A DNA stretch of 42,325 nt from Bizionia sp. (lineage in GTDB: Bacteria; Bacteroidota; Bacteroidia; Flavobacteriales; Flavobacteriaceae): positions 1 through 42,325 of the forward strand of contig JAHDHI010000041.1 in NCBI GenBank assembly GCA_020631395.1. Reading direction: 5' to 3'. Shown here piece after piece: positions 1-8,637 of the stretch. Position 1 is the stretch's first letter; each line of letters opens with the position of its first letter. Under the pieces are notes generated by a model that saw only the letters and a list, made by a program, of their open reading frames with translations, searched no databases and was not told where the DNA came from. A program made the translations under genes and the position numbers.

Positions 1-8
1 TAAAGTAA

Positions 9-25
9 CTGCAATGAAATTGCAG
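9..25. terminator. Short perfect hairpin at the left edge
   Basis: A 7-bp perfect stem (CTGCAAT/ATTGCAG) closes a 3-base loop. A weak T-containing stretch follows. It may be the terminator of a gene lying left of the window, but the T-run is poor, so this is tentative. Confidence 0.35.
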
Positions 26-110
26 GGTTTTAACCTTTAACTAGAAAATAAAAAATAATATATCTTTAATCAAAGGCATTCCCTAAGTGCTATCTTTTAC
101 ATTTACTTGA

Positions 111-539
111 ATGAAAATTGAAAACTCCAATCTTGCCGATCAAATAGAGGATCTGTTTGTCTCGGATAATGGTAATTACTACTTTTTCAAGGACTTCATA
201 ATCGCCGAAATAAATGAAGGAGTAATCTATACATGGGAATCAGCTCAGGACATTATAGAGGCAGCCATAAAACATTATGGTGAAGACTCTTCCATTTGCT
301 ATATATCCAACAGAGTCAACAAGTACGAGGTAAATCCTTCGGACTGGTTGAAATTCTTCAGAAACAACTATTTCATAAGTGGCTATGCAATAGTAACATA
401 TACTGAAAGAGGTTGGATAAATGCCATTTTGGAAAAATTCTTCTTATCAACCGTAGCAGAACATTTCAAAGACTTGTACGATGCCATAGATTGGGCCAAA
501 GAGCAAGCTTACGTTAAAAACAAGACAAAAAGCACATAA
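111..539 (+). CDS. STAS/SEC14-like small cytoplasmic protein (hypothetical)
   Basis: This 142-aa protein has no signal peptide or membrane segment. It alternates beta-like and alpha-like stretches and has many aromatic residues. The pattern (short beta strands, a helix with IIEAAIKHYG, the segment SICYISNRVNKY, and a late amphipathic helix AIDWAKEQA) resembles the STAS/SEC14-like proteins common in Flavobacteriaceae, which are usually without assigned function. A box one base off the -7 consensus (TATCTTTT, 91-98) lies 13 bases before the ATG. It stands alone, followed on the same strand by a protease gene. The family placement comes from fold-like pattern and recall, so it is uncertain. The reading frame itself is well supported by its length and position. 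Confidence 0.7.
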   Translation: MKIENSNLADQIEDLFVSDNGNYYFFKDFIIAEINEGVIYTWESAQDIIEAAIKHYGEDSSICYISNRVNKYEVNPSDWLKFFRNNYFISGYAIVTYTERGWINAILEKFFLSTVAEHFKDLYDAIDWAKEQAYVKNKTKST

Positions 540-610
540 GCATAGGGGATTCGGTTTTATTTTCTTCTTTTTTCATATTTTAGCGTTTCAAATTTTTTAA
601 ACCCTTAACT

Positions 611-1726
611 ATGAAACAAAATATTTTCCTTACGCTTTTTTTGTTTATTTCGATAAACTCCTTCTCTCAAGAATATGAATTTAAAAAAATGGTCGACTTG
701 GATGCCACAGATGTGATAAGTCAAGGCAGTACAGGTACTTGTTGGAGTTTCTCCACTTCCTCATTTCTAGAAAGTGAAATCATCCGATTGACTGGAAAAA
801 AAATTGACCTATCGGAAATGTACAACGTTAGGCAGACCTACCCAAAAAAAGCTTGGAATTATGTGATGAGACAAGGTAAGACTCAATTTAGCGAAGGTGG
901 TTTGGCTCATGATGTGATGAATAGCGTTTCGGAACATGGATTAGTACCTTTAAGTTCCTTTTCTGGTTTGGAAGAGGATGCTACACGTCATAACCACTCA
1001 GAAATGATAGCAGTATTAAAAAGTGTTCTTTCTGTATATATCGATAAACCTGCAAAGCATTTATCTCCAAAATGGAAGGAAGTGACAGAAAGCATCTTGG
1101 ATGTGTATTTAGGTAAAAAGGTTACATCTTTCAATTATGAAGGTAAAGAATATACTCCTCAATCGTTTTTGGCCATGACAAAAATCAAGCCTGAGGATTA
1201 TGTAAGCCTTACGAGTTTTACTCACAAGCCAATGTATTCAGAATTTATACTAAACATTCCTGACAACTTCTCCAATGGGAGTTTTTACAACATCGGTTTA
1301 AACGACCTGATCTCTACCATTGACAATGCCTTGAAAAACGGATATACCGTAGAACTGGATTGTGACGTCAGTGAAAAGACATTTTCATCCAAACATGGTG
1401 TCGCTGTCATCCCAAAGGACAAAAGCAAGAATGTCGAAGCTATGACTAGCATCGTTACCGAAGTGATCGTTACTCCTGAATTGAGACAACAGGAATTTGA
1501 GAACTACAATACTACAGATGATCATTTAATGCACATCACAGGAGCATTGAAAGATCAAAAAGGAAACAAATACTACAAGGTAAAAAACTCTTGGGGTAAA
1601 AATGCCGAGTATGTTGCCAATGATGGTTACATTTATATAAGTGAAGCTTATATGAAACTAAAGACAATATCCATCATGGTACATAAAGATGCAATTTCCA
1701 AAGATCTAAAAGCAAAATTATTTTAA
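611..1726 (+). CDS. Secreted papain-like (C1, bleomycin-hydrolase type) cysteine peptidase
   Basis: This 371-aa protein starts with a signal peptide (residues 1-19, ending NSFSQ). The C1 active site is readable: Q38 for the oxyanion hole, Cys44 in TGTCWSFS, a His at about 305 in DDHLMHITG, and Asn326 in KNSWG. The long insert between the Cys and His blocks fits the C1B bleomycin-hydrolase/aminopeptidase C branch better than classical papain. Those enzymes are normally cytoplasmic, so the signal peptide suggests a periplasmic or secreted form; such forms are frequent in Bacteroidota. There is no T9SS tail. The 3' end overlaps the convergent CvfB-like gene by 9 bases. The substrate cannot be told from sequence. 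Confidence 0.85.
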   Translation: MKQNIFLTLFLFISINSFSQEYEFKKMVDLDATDVISQGSTGTCWSFSTSSFLESEIIRLTGKKIDLSEMYNVRQTYPKKAWNYVMRQGKTQFSEGGLAHDVMNSVSEHGLVPLSSFSGLEEDATRHNHSEMIAVLKSVLSVYIDKPAKHLSPKWKEVTESILDVYLGKKVTSFNYEGKEYTPQSFLAMTKIKPEDYVSLTSFTHKPMYSEFILNIPDNFSNGSFYNIGLNDLISTIDNALKNGYTVELDCDVSEKTFSSKHGVAVIPKDKSKNVEAMTSIVTEVIVTPELRQQEFENYNTTDDHLMHITGALKDQKGNKYYKVKNSWGKNAEYVANDGYIYISEAYMKLKTISIMVHKDAISKDLKAKLF

Positions 1727-2548
1727 GTAGACTCCGTCTTCCTTTATTGTAATGAACTTTTTCTTATATAAGGTTCCGATAGCTTTCTTGAAATTCTTTT
1801 TACTCATCTGGAGCTGTTCTTTGATGGCTTCGGGTGAGGATTTGTCATGTAGTGGGATAAATCCAGAATTATCCTCCAATGCCTTCATTATCAAATCCGC
1901 GTTCGGTTCTATGTTCCTATAACCAATTTGTCCTAGTGCAATGTCTATTTTATTTCCTGGGCGTATCTTTTTAACGATTCCTTTCAAAGTATCCCCAATG
2001 CTTAGATCTTGAAAAATATTGTCCTTGTAGATCAAGCCAAAATGTTTGTTGTTTACAATAACATTCATTCCTATGTCACTAGGATGAGAGATTATTATAT
2101 CCACCTCATCAAATTCCGATACGGTCAATTCGGCATTGCTTAAAAATCTATTGGTTTTGCTGGAGGCTACCAAACGCTCTGTTTTTTCATCCAAATAACA
2201 ATGTATCAGGTACCAACCTCCCTTTTTCATGGGGAAAGCTTGTTCCTTAAATGGACAAAACAGTTCTTTTACCAAACCCCAATCCAAAAAGGCGCCATAA
2301 TTTGTAACGTCATTGCATCTCAAGAGAGCAAATTCTCCATTTGTCACAAATGGTTTGTCGGTAGTGGCAATTATACGTTCCTCATTGTCCAAATAAATAA
2401 AAGCTTCAATGGAATCCCCTATTTCGAAATATTCCGGAACATATCTGTTAGGTAATAACACTTCGTTTTCATCTGCATCCCCAAGAAACAATCCTGGTTC
2501 TGTATCTCTTAAAATTCTTAGAGTATTGTATTCGCCTATATTTATCAT
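1718..2548 (-). CDS. CvfB-like S1 RNA-binding protein
   Basis: This 276-aa protein matches the CvfB/YitL architecture: several S1-like beta-barrel segments (for example VTNYGAFLDWGLVKELFCPF at about 80-99 and VKKIRPGNKIDIALGQIGYR at about 192-211) and a C-terminal winged-helix segment (residues about 232-276, KKNFKKAIGTLYKKKFI). Family members bind RNA and affect virulence-factor or general gene expression in Firmicutes; the role in Bacteroidota is not established. A consensus -7 box sits only 5-12 bases before the ATG, so its mRNA would be almost leaderless. It is the last gene of a minus-strand run after the menaquinone genes and DUF2853, but a terminator at 2570-2604 separates it from them. 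Confidence 0.88.
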   Translation of the reverse strand: MINIGEYNTLRILRDTEPGLFLGDADENEVLLPNRYVPEYFEIGDSIEAFIYLDNEERIIATTDKPFVTNGEFALLRCNDVTNYGAFLDWGLVKELFCPFKEQAFPMKKGGWYLIHCYLDEKTERLVASSKTNRFLSNAELTVSEFDEVDIIISHPSDIGMNVIVNNKHFGLIYKDNIFQDLSIGDTLKGIVKKIRPGNKIDIALGQIGYRNIEPNADLIMKALEDNSGFIPLHDKSSPEAIKEQLQMSKKNFKKAIGTLYKKKFITIKEDGVYLK

Positions 2549-2552
2549 TTTG

Positions 2553-2560
2553 CAAAGGTA
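2553..2560 (-). promoter_or_regulatory. Bacteroidota -7 box of the CvfB-like gene
   Basis: On the minus strand this reads TACCTTTG, an exact match to TAnnTTTG. A TTG lies 20 bases further upstream as a possible -33 element. The predicted start falls at or within a few bases of the ATG at 2548. Confidence 0.65.
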
Positions 2561-2569
2561 ACAATATAA

Positions 2570-2604
2570 AAAAAGCGTTACAACTTAATGTTGCAACGCT
2601 TTTT
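2570..2604 (-). terminator. Rho-independent terminator after DUF2853
   Basis: A 15-bp stem with a single mismatch (AAAAAGCGTT-CAAC against GTTG-AACGCTTTTT) closes a 5-base loop. T-runs are encoded in both directions. It ends the upstream minus-strand transcript before CvfB and overlaps the CvfB -33 region. Confidence 0.85.
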
Positions 2605-2628
2605 CATATAATTTCAAATTGATCTTTC

Positions 2629-2970
2629 TTATTTGTAAACCGATTCTTTTTTAAAGTGTTTAGCCAGTAAATAATATACTACTGCTCTATATTTGTTTTT
2701 ATTGGAGCGTCCATATTTTTCTATAACGCCATCTATCGCCTTATCTAAATCTGCACTATCCGACAATCCCAATTTTTTAATCAAAAAATTGTTTTTTACT
2801 GTTGCCAACTCAGAATCGTCAGTACCCGATACTGTAGCCGAGTCCTTATTGTATATGGATGGTCCACAACCAATGGTTACTTTGGTTAAAAAATCCATAT
2901 CTGGATTTACACCACATTTATCTTTTAAATCCGATGCGTATTTTACGATAAGATCGTCACGTTTGCTCAT
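2629..2970 (-). CDS. DUF2853 family protein
   Basis: A 113-aa cytoplasmic protein that I recognise as DUF2853 from its start (MSKRDDLIVKYASDLK), the central IGCGPSIYNKDSATVS, and the end IEKYGRSNKNKYRAVVYYLLA. The length is typical. No biochemical function is known. It lies 122 bases downstream of menD on the same strand, an arrangement I recall from other flavobacteria, and it is followed by a strong terminator. It may be read through from the men genes or have its own promoter; a near-consensus box (TATATTTA on the minus strand) lies upstream. Confidence 0.9.
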   Translation of the reverse strand: MSKRDDLIVKYASDLKDKCGVNPDMDFLTKVTIGCGPSIYNKDSATVSGTDDSELATVKNNFLIKKLGLSDSADLDKAIDGVIEKYGRSNKNKYRAVVYYLLAKHFKKESVYK

Positions 2971-3092
2971 AATGTCTTTGGTTTTTAGTTATTATTTATC
3001 TTTAAATATACAATATTTTTGAACCAATATTTTTTTCAATAAAATATTTTTTAAACTAAAAATCGGCTAAAAGCACATAATCCCGACGAAGC

Positions 3093-4847
3093 TTATCTTA
3101 ATGCTTTGAAATATTCCAACAAGATCGTATCGTTCTCTTTGCATGGGGTAAATACTTCCAGTAGTTTGGGAGCATTCGATTTTAAATAAAATCGTTTCAA
3201 GACCAAAGACAATTCACTTGCATTGGAAGCATTTTCGTACTCGAAGCCAAACATGTCACATAAGTGTGAAGCATTCAATTGGTGTTTCGTTTCAAAATAT
3301 GTATCGAAATTCTCGGTATTCTTATGTCCTGGCAAGATTCTGAAAATCCCTCCTCCTCCATTGTTTATCACAATGATTCTAAAATTGTCAGGAATGTAAT
3401 TGTTCCACAAGGCATTGCTGTCATAGAAAAAACTTAAATCTCCAGTAATGAAAACGGTCTGCTTGTCTGTAGTCGTGGCTGCTCCTATGGCTGTGCTGGT
3501 GCTTCCATCTATACCACTTGTTCCTCGATTGCAAAAAACCTGAAGGGTTTTGTTTATGTCGAACAATTGCATATAGCGAATTGCAGAGCTATTACCCATT
3601 TGCAACATGCTATTGTCTGGAATGGATTTCAATAACAAATCGAAAGCTTTGAAATCCGAGAAAGAGATACCATTTACATAGGTTTCATGTCTTTCTCTCC
3701 TCAACTTCATTATCGCTTGCCAATGCGGATTGTAATTGCTTTGAGTACTGTCGACCTTTTTGAAGAAACTGGAAAAGAAATGGTTCACCGACATCTTAAA
3801 GTGTTTGCTCAATATGAAAAAAGTATCATTGGCTCGATTGTTTCCCACATGCCAATGGTGCAAAGGTTGATAATCCCTTAAGAATCTCTTTATTTTTTTT
3901 GATACGACCAAGCCTCCAAAGGTTAGAAGCAAATCTGGTTTCAAATCATTGAAATCTGCTTCGGTCAAAGGAGCAATCAACTTGTCGATGCTTGTAAAAA
4001 ATGAATCGTGATGTAGATTGGACGTCGTTTCCGTCAATACCACGACACTTTCATCTTCTGCCAGAACATCCAAAAAACGTTGCTCTACTTCATTTGGTCC
4101 ATTTACTCCAACAAGAACGAGTTTACGCTTGGATTTGTTCCATATTTCGGCATAAGCATCGTAGTCTTCTGTTTCCATTTCTGGAATTGCAACAGGGACC
4201 ACTTTTGGGTTTACCGATGATTCTTCTACCATTTCATACAATGGCTCATCAAAAGGGACATTTATGTGTACTGGTCCATTTTGAAGTATGGCTACATTCA
4301 AAGCAACATTTATACGCTCTTCATTTTCTTGTTGAATCGTTTGTTGGAGGCCAAGATATCTTTCGAGTCTATTCTCCAAACTTTTTATGATTGGCAATTC
4401 TTCAGCAGAATCATCCAAATTCTTCTTATCCTTTAAATCCAATTTCAAATTGGCTGAACATAGAATATGATTCTTGTAGACCTCTTCCTGGTTTATCGTT
4501 TGCCCATCTCCTATTCCTATCAAAAATCGTGGTCTATCCGCAGATAGCACAACCAATGGCACATTGCTGTAAAAAGCTTCCGAAACTGCGGGATAGTAAT
4601 TGAGAAGGGCACTCCCGGACGTACACACTACAGCTACCGGAGTCTTGTTCTGTTGAGCTATTCCCAGTGCAAAAAAACCTGCACAACGCTCGTCTACAAT
4701 GCTATAACAATCGAAAAAAGGGTCTCTTGTAAAACCTATGGTCAAAGGAGCATTTCTACTGCCTGGGGATAATACGATGTGTTTTATGTTTTTGGCCTTG
4801 CAAAGAGCAATGACTGTCTGCGCCAACGGAATATCAGGGTATTTCAT
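3093..4847 (-). CDS. menD: MenD, SEPHCHC synthase (menaquinone biosynthesis)
   Basis: 2-Succinyl-5-enolpyruvyl-6-hydroxy-3-cyclohexene-1-carboxylate synthase, a ThDP- and Mg-dependent enzyme that joins isochorismate and 2-oxoglutarate. The 584-aa length is normal. The N-terminal Pyr domain has SPGSRNAPL (residues 27-35) and the ThDP-activating Glu53 in VDERCAGFFALG. The C-terminal PP domain has the GDLSFFYDSNALWNN metal/ThDP motif followed by NNGGGGIF. It lies 34 bases downstream of menF and is very likely cotranscribed with it, so the product of MenF (isochorismate) goes straight to MenD. All recognisable catalytic motifs are intact. Confidence 0.97.
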   Translation of the reverse strand: MKYPDIPLAQTVIALCKAKNIKHIVLSPGSRNAPLTIGFTRDPFFDCYSIVDERCAGFFALGIAQQNKTPVAVVCTSGSALLNYYPAVSEAFYSNVPLVVLSADRPRFLIGIGDGQTINQEEVYKNHILCSANLKLDLKDKKNLDDSAEELPIIKSLENRLERYLGLQQTIQQENEERINVALNVAILQNGPVHINVPFDEPLYEMVEESSVNPKVVPVAIPEMETEDYDAYAEIWNKSKRKLVLVGVNGPNEVEQRFLDVLAEDESVVVLTETTSNLHHDSFFTSIDKLIAPLTEADFNDLKPDLLLTFGGLVVSKKIKRFLRDYQPLHHWHVGNNRANDTFFILSKHFKMSVNHFFSSFFKKVDSTQSNYNPHWQAIMKLRRERHETYVNGISFSDFKAFDLLLKSIPDNSMLQMGNSSAIRYMQLFDINKTLQVFCNRGTSGIDGSTSTAIGAATTTDKQTVFITGDLSFFYDSNALWNNYIPDNFRIIVINNGGGGIFRILPGHKNTENFDTYFETKHQLNASHLCDMFGFEYENASNASELSLVLKRFYLKSNAPKLLEVFTPCKENDTILLEYFKALR

Positions 4848-4881
4848 ATAAGATTAAATCTTACCGCGAAAATACAAAATA

Positions 4882-6033
4882 TTATAAGATGTTTTTTATG
4901 GTGGTCGTTTTATTGACTGTCTCTTCCCATTCATTTTCAGGGATGGAATCTTTTGTGATTCCTCCTCCAACATAGAGTAAGATTTCATCATTCTTACATT
5001 GCATGCATCGCAAATTCACGAATAGATTCGACACCGTCCTTACGGATCCATATACATTGTTTTCCACATTGCGACGGTTGTTGTTTCTACTTTTTTTTTC
5101 TTTGAGGTTGAGCTCTCCCAAAAAACCAGTATAGAATTCACGGTCGTACTCCTCGTGATTTAATATAAATTGTTTTGCCCTCTCCCTTGGCATTCCACAA
5201 ACTGCTGGTGTTGGATGCAGTGCCAACAATACCGATCTGATGCTTTTAGTGCTAGCTGACAAACGCCCTCTCAATTCCGTTTTCAAATGCAACAGGCTTC
5301 CTGCCTTTATGGTCTTGGTCTTGCCAATACTCAACCCTTCTACCGAAGGCTGAAGGTTGCCCACGATGAAATCCGTTACCAATTGTTGTTCCGTCTTTTC
5401 CTTGTCTTGCCAAACAACTTCCTCGGTTCCTTTGTACTGCTGCGTTCCAGCCAAAGCCATCGTGGAAAGTTGCCTTCCTTGCATCTTTAGCAATGTTTCC
5501 GGTGTTGCTCCCAACCATAGTCCCACTTTTGGATGATACCAACAATATACGAATGCCGAGTTATAGGTATTCAATAGTCTTTTAAACAACGGTATCGGAT
5601 CTGTCCCTGATATTCTTATGGTTTCTGCTCGTGATATCACAACCTTTTCAAACCCAACTTCTTCTTTGATTGCCTTTACCGCCGATGCTACGACATCCAT
5701 ATGCAGCGATTTCCTTTTTGCCAAAGTACTTTCGTCGTCTAATCTATTTTTTGATTCCCTTGAAGATTCAAAGACCTCTTTGTCATCCATAGCATATATG
5801 ACTTCAATGGATGCTGTTTCTTTTAAAGGTATCAAAATTGTATCTTCTTCGATATCGAAAGGAGAAAAGACAAAGCCACTTTCAATGAAATCCTCCGTAT
5901 TGTACACTTCGTCATTCTCTTGTAACATGGCCTTGACAGAAACATCATCTGGCTTTCGATACATTACAAAAGGCAAATGTGACTTATAATGTGATTCTAT
6001 TTCATCAAAAAAATGGTCTTGCGTCATACTCAC
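4882..6033 (-). CDS. menF: Isochorismate synthase (chorismate-binding enzyme)
   Basis: This 383-aa enzyme of the anthranilate/isochorismate synthase superfamily converts chorismate to isochorismate, the first committed menaquinone step. Family signatures include LWLGATPETLLKM, the HPTPAVCGMPRERA block, and REFYTGFLGE near the C-terminus, with the acidic Mg-binding stretch. A short basic/Asn-rich insert (KEKKSRNNNRRNVENN, around 313-328) after the FLGELNL strand is unusual and looks like a lineage-specific loop. The 5' end overlaps the thioesterase gene by 4 bases, which suggests translational coupling, and menD follows directly. This context favours menaquinone over siderophore (EntC-like) use. 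Confidence 0.93.
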   Translation of the reverse strand: MSMTQDHFFDEIESHYKSHLPFVMYRKPDDVSVKAMLQENDEVYNTEDFIESGFVFSPFDIEEDTILIPLKETASIEVIYAMDDKEVFESSRESKNRLDDESTLAKRKSLHMDVVASAVKAIKEEVGFEKVVISRAETIRISGTDPIPLFKRLLNTYNSAFVYCWYHPKVGLWLGATPETLLKMQGRQLSTMALAGTQQYKGTEEVVWQDKEKTEQQLVTDFIVGNLQPSVEGLSIGKTKTIKAGSLLHLKTELRGRLSASTKSIRSVLLALHPTPAVCGMPRERAKQFILNHEEYDREFYTGFLGELNLKEKKSRNNNRRNVENNVYGSVRTVSNLFVNLRCMQCKNDEILLYVGGGITKDSIPENEWEETVNKTTTIKNIL

Positions 6034-6452
6034 TTCTTAGGCAATGAAATGGTGGACAGTTTACAAACAGAAATCAAGTTGTCATTGTCATCCGTTATGT
6101 CAATGTTCAACAATTGCGTAGTCCTTCCTTTGTGAACAAAAGTCGATTTGGCGTACACATATCCCTCACGCACGCTTTTCAAATGGTTGGCTGTAATCTC
6201 TATGCCTCTAATCACACTATGCTCGGCATCCAAAAACAAATGTGATGCAAAGCTACCAACGCTTTCTGCCAAAGCTGCGGTAGCTCCACCGTGTAAAACT
6301 CCGTCAGGCTGGTGTACTCTGTCATTGACAGGCATCCTTGCCACGACGAAATCATTGCCAAAATCGACAAACTCTATGTTTAGAGTTTCCATTAATGTAT
6401 TTTTACAAATAGCATTTGCTTTCGCTAAAACGCCTTCCTTGGATAATTGCAT
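6030..6452 (-). CDS. Hotdog-fold thioesterase, probable DHNA-CoA thioesterase (MenI-like)
   Basis: This 140-aa PaaI/YdiI-type hotdog thioesterase has the catalytic block VLHGGATAALAESVGS, with His54 and Glu63; this closely matches the active-site block of E. coli YdiI (MenI), where Glu63 is the catalytic carboxylate. MenI releases 1,4-dihydroxy-2-naphthoate from its CoA ester. Being the first gene of a menI-like - menF - menD group, with a 4-base overlap into menF, supports this role. The substrate is inferred: the PaaI family also acts on other aryl-CoA esters. Confidence 0.9.
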   Translation of the reverse strand: MQLSKEGVLAKANAICKNTLMETLNIEFVDFGNDFVVARMPVNDRVHQPDGVLHGGATAALAESVGSFASHLFLDAEHSVIRGIEITANHLKSVREGYVYAKSTFVHKGRTTQLLNIDITDDNDNLISVCKLSTISLPKK

Positions 6453-6507
6453 AGTAGTAAATATTTATTGAACTTTACGCAGTAAAAATACAAAACCAAA
6501 GCCTAAA

Positions 6508-7143
6508 ATGGATTCAACGGAAAAAGAAATATCATATACGACTACAAAGCCTTATTCTACTTTAAATGTCCTAACGGAAAACACCAAGACCATTTGGTTC
6601 GTTTGCCATGGAATGGGGCATTTAAGTCGTTACTTCTTGAGGTATTTCAAGAATTTGGATCCAAACGAAAATTATGTCGTAGCTCCACAGGCTCCAAGCT
6701 TGTACTATCAAGGTGTTACTTTCAAACATGTTGGTGCCAGTTGGTTGACTAGAGAAAATACGACAAAGGAAACCGAGAATGTAATGCAGTATTTCGATTC
6801 TGTATTTAAAGCTGAAAACATACCTGGTCATTTAAAGTTGAATGTCTTGGGATATTCTCAAGGGGTAAGTGTTGCAATGCGTTACATTGCCAAACGCAAA
6901 TTGCAATGCTCACGCTTGATATTGCATTCTGGCGGTATCCCCAAAGAATTGACTACTTCGGACTTTGAGTTTCTTAATGCAAAAGTGTCCTTGGTATATG
7001 GCACGAAGGATGAATATCTCAATGCAGATCGGATGGACTATGAAACTGAAAGAGCCAATGAGTTATTTAAAGGCAAGGTTTCCATCATTCCGTTTGATGG
7101 CGTACATAAAGTAAATTCTGAAATCATCTGTGATTTGGCATAA
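6508..7143 (+). CDS. Alpha/beta hydrolase (carboxylesterase/phospholipase-like)
   Basis: This 211-aa cytoplasmic protein has the nucleophile elbow GYSQG (Ser117), an Asp at about 168 in YGTKDEY, and His200 in FDGVHKV, which completes a triad. The oxyanion region is FVCHGMGH (31-38). Its size and SQG elbow resemble the small carboxylesterase/lysophospholipase group. It is divergent from the men operon with a 55-base shared spacer, so it could serve as a MenH-like step. It lacks clear MenH-specific features, so I keep the general name. Confidence 0.85.
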   Translation: MDSTEKEISYTTTKPYSTLNVLTENTKTIWFVCHGMGHLSRYFLRYFKNLDPNENYVVAPQAPSLYYQGVTFKHVGASWLTRENTTKETENVMQYFDSVFKAENIPGHLKLNVLGYSQGVSVAMRYIAKRKLQCSRLILHSGGIPKELTTSDFEFLNAKVSLVYGTKDEYLNADRMDYETERANELFKGKVSIIPFDGVHKVNSEIICDLA

Positions 7144-7231
7144 ACACAACGATCTATCAATTAGAAAACAATAGGAGTTCTGCCAAACTGGTTGGACTTG
7201 GTTGGAAAGTGAATTTCAAAGAGGAGGCAAT

Positions 7232-7360
7232 CTAGCCATGGTCTTGTTTCCAATATTCTCGTTTTGCTTTTTTTTGTTTGTAATACGCAACGAATATCAA
7301 AGACAATGGAAAAAATAGAACAATCAAAATCCATTTTAAAATATTTGCTATCAAGTTCAT
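7232..7360 (-). CDS. Small membrane protein, 42 aa (short ORF)
   Basis: An ATG ORF of 42 codons begins 7 bases after the end of the upstream serine-hydrolase gene on the same strand. It encodes one strong hydrophobic helix (residues about 3-27, ILKWILIVLFFPLSLIFVAY) followed by a basic tail (KQKKAKREYWKQ). The positive-inside rule would place the tail in the cytoplasm. The hydrophobic-then-basic layout and close spacing argue for a real gene, probably in one transcript with the hydrolase. No function is known to me. It could still be chance. Confidence 0.6.
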   Translation of the reverse strand: MNLIANILKWILIVLFFPLSLIFVAYYKQKKAKREYWKQDHG

Positions 7361-7367
7361 CTGGTTT

Positions 7368-8621
7368 TCATTTTATTATCGAAGCATTGATATAATCTTG
7401 AACCAATTGTCTTAAGCCGAGTTGCCTGTATGGAGACAACTGAATCATCAACACATAAGCCAAATCATTTTTAGTGTCTACCTTAAAATAGGTACCCATT
7501 GCTCCTCCCCAGCCATACACTTCTTTTAGCTCTTTTGGGCTGTCTCCCTTTATTGCAAACCCCAATCCAAAACTTGCTTCTCCTGGCGGCAATCTCAATC
7601 TCTTCTTATGTTTTCTTGTTTCTGCCAAATGATCGGCAAACATCGAGTTCAATGTTTCTGTCTTTAAAATTTGTTTGTCATCGTGTCTACCATCATTCAA
7701 CAACATCTCGCAAAACTTCAAATAGTCTAAGGTTGTAGACACTAGGCCTCCTCCTCCATTGAACAAGGTAACTTCTTCTACAAATCTACTTGTTCCTGGT
7801 TGTTCGGATACCACCAATTGTTCTCCATTCCACCTATAGCTTACCGTGAATCTGTCAACTTTATCTTTAGTCAACTGAAAATGGGTATCATGCATTCCCA
7901 ATGGATCCAATATGTGCTCTTTTAGGTAGACATCCAGTGATTTCCCCGACAACACTTCTATCAAATAACCACAGATGCCGGTAGAGACTCCATAATGCCA
8001 ATCTGTTCCTGGTTCAAAATACAAAGGAAGCTTACTTAACTTTTCAGTAAACTCCTCGTTTGCAGCTGCTTGCCACAAGTTTGCCTTTCCATACGCTTCA
8101 TTCAATTCTTGATTGTCACCTCTTCCATAGCCAAACCCCGAAGTATGACGAAGCAAGTCTATTATTTTTATCGGATGCTTTGCCAATTCCTTTTCTGTTC
8201 CTGTTTGAACATACATCGTTTCAAACATTGGAAGGTATTTGTATAGTGGATCTTCCAAACTGAATTTTCCCTCATCGTATAGTTGCATCAATGCCACTGA
8301 AACTATTGGTTTTGTCATTGAAAAAAGTCGAAAGATGCTTTTGTCTTCAAGCAATTTCTTGGTTTCCAAATTGGAATAGCCATAACTATCGAAATGTATC
8401 AACTTTCCTTTTCTGATCACTCCAGTTTGGATGCCTGCAATTTGCCTTTCGTCTACCAACTTATGGAAATGAGCTTTCATTTTATCCAAACTATCACTTG
8501 ACACCCCAACCGTTTCTGGAACTTCAACTCTTACTTCCTCTATCTGTGCGCAAGATGAATATGAAAACATCAAGGACAATATGATCACTTGCAATACTTT
8601 TAATTGTTTTATTTTCTTCAT
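7368..8621 (-). CDS. Beta-lactamase-family (class C fold) serine hydrolase lipoprotein
   Basis: A penicillin-binding-protein-like serine hydrolase of 417 aa from the chosen start. The nucleophile motif is SMTK (Ser101, Lys104), a YGVSTG segment fits the Tyr position, and YGWGGAMGT stands where the third (KTG-type) motif is expected. The N-terminus is a lipoprotein signal ending in SYSSC (Cys24), so it is probably anchored in the periplasm or outer membrane. An in-frame ATG 27 bases upstream (8648) would add a basic stretch ahead of the signal and overlap the cyclase gene; the later ATG gives a normal signal peptide and a 16-base gap. Members are often esterases or D-aminopeptidases rather than true beta-lactamases. 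Confidence 0.88.
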   Translation of the reverse strand: MKKIKQLKVLQVIILSLMFSYSSCAQIEEVRVEVPETVGVSSDSLDKMKAHFHKLVDERQIAGIQTGVIRKGKLIHFDSYGYSNLETKKLLEDKSIFRLFSMTKPIVSVALMQLYDEGKFSLEDPLYKYLPMFETMYVQTGTEKELAKHPIKIIDLLRHTSGFGYGRGDNQELNEAYGKANLWQAAANEEFTEKLSKLPLYFEPGTDWHYGVSTGICGYLIEVLSGKSLDVYLKEHILDPLGMHDTHFQLTKDKVDRFTVSYRWNGEQLVVSEQPGTSRFVEEVTLFNGGGGLVSTTLDYLKFCEMLLNDGRHDDKQILKTETLNSMFADHLAETRKHKKRLRLPPGEASFGLGFAIKGDSPKELKEVYGWGGAMGTYFKVDTKNDLAYVLMIQLSPYRQLGLRQLVQDYINASIIK

Positions 8622-8637
8622 CTTTAAATTTCTTTGT

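Noticed and set aside
7368-8621. True beta-lactamase (resistance) call
   Set aside because: SxxK and the fold match the whole serine-hydrolase family; lipoprotein form and motif details do not show lactam hydrolysis.
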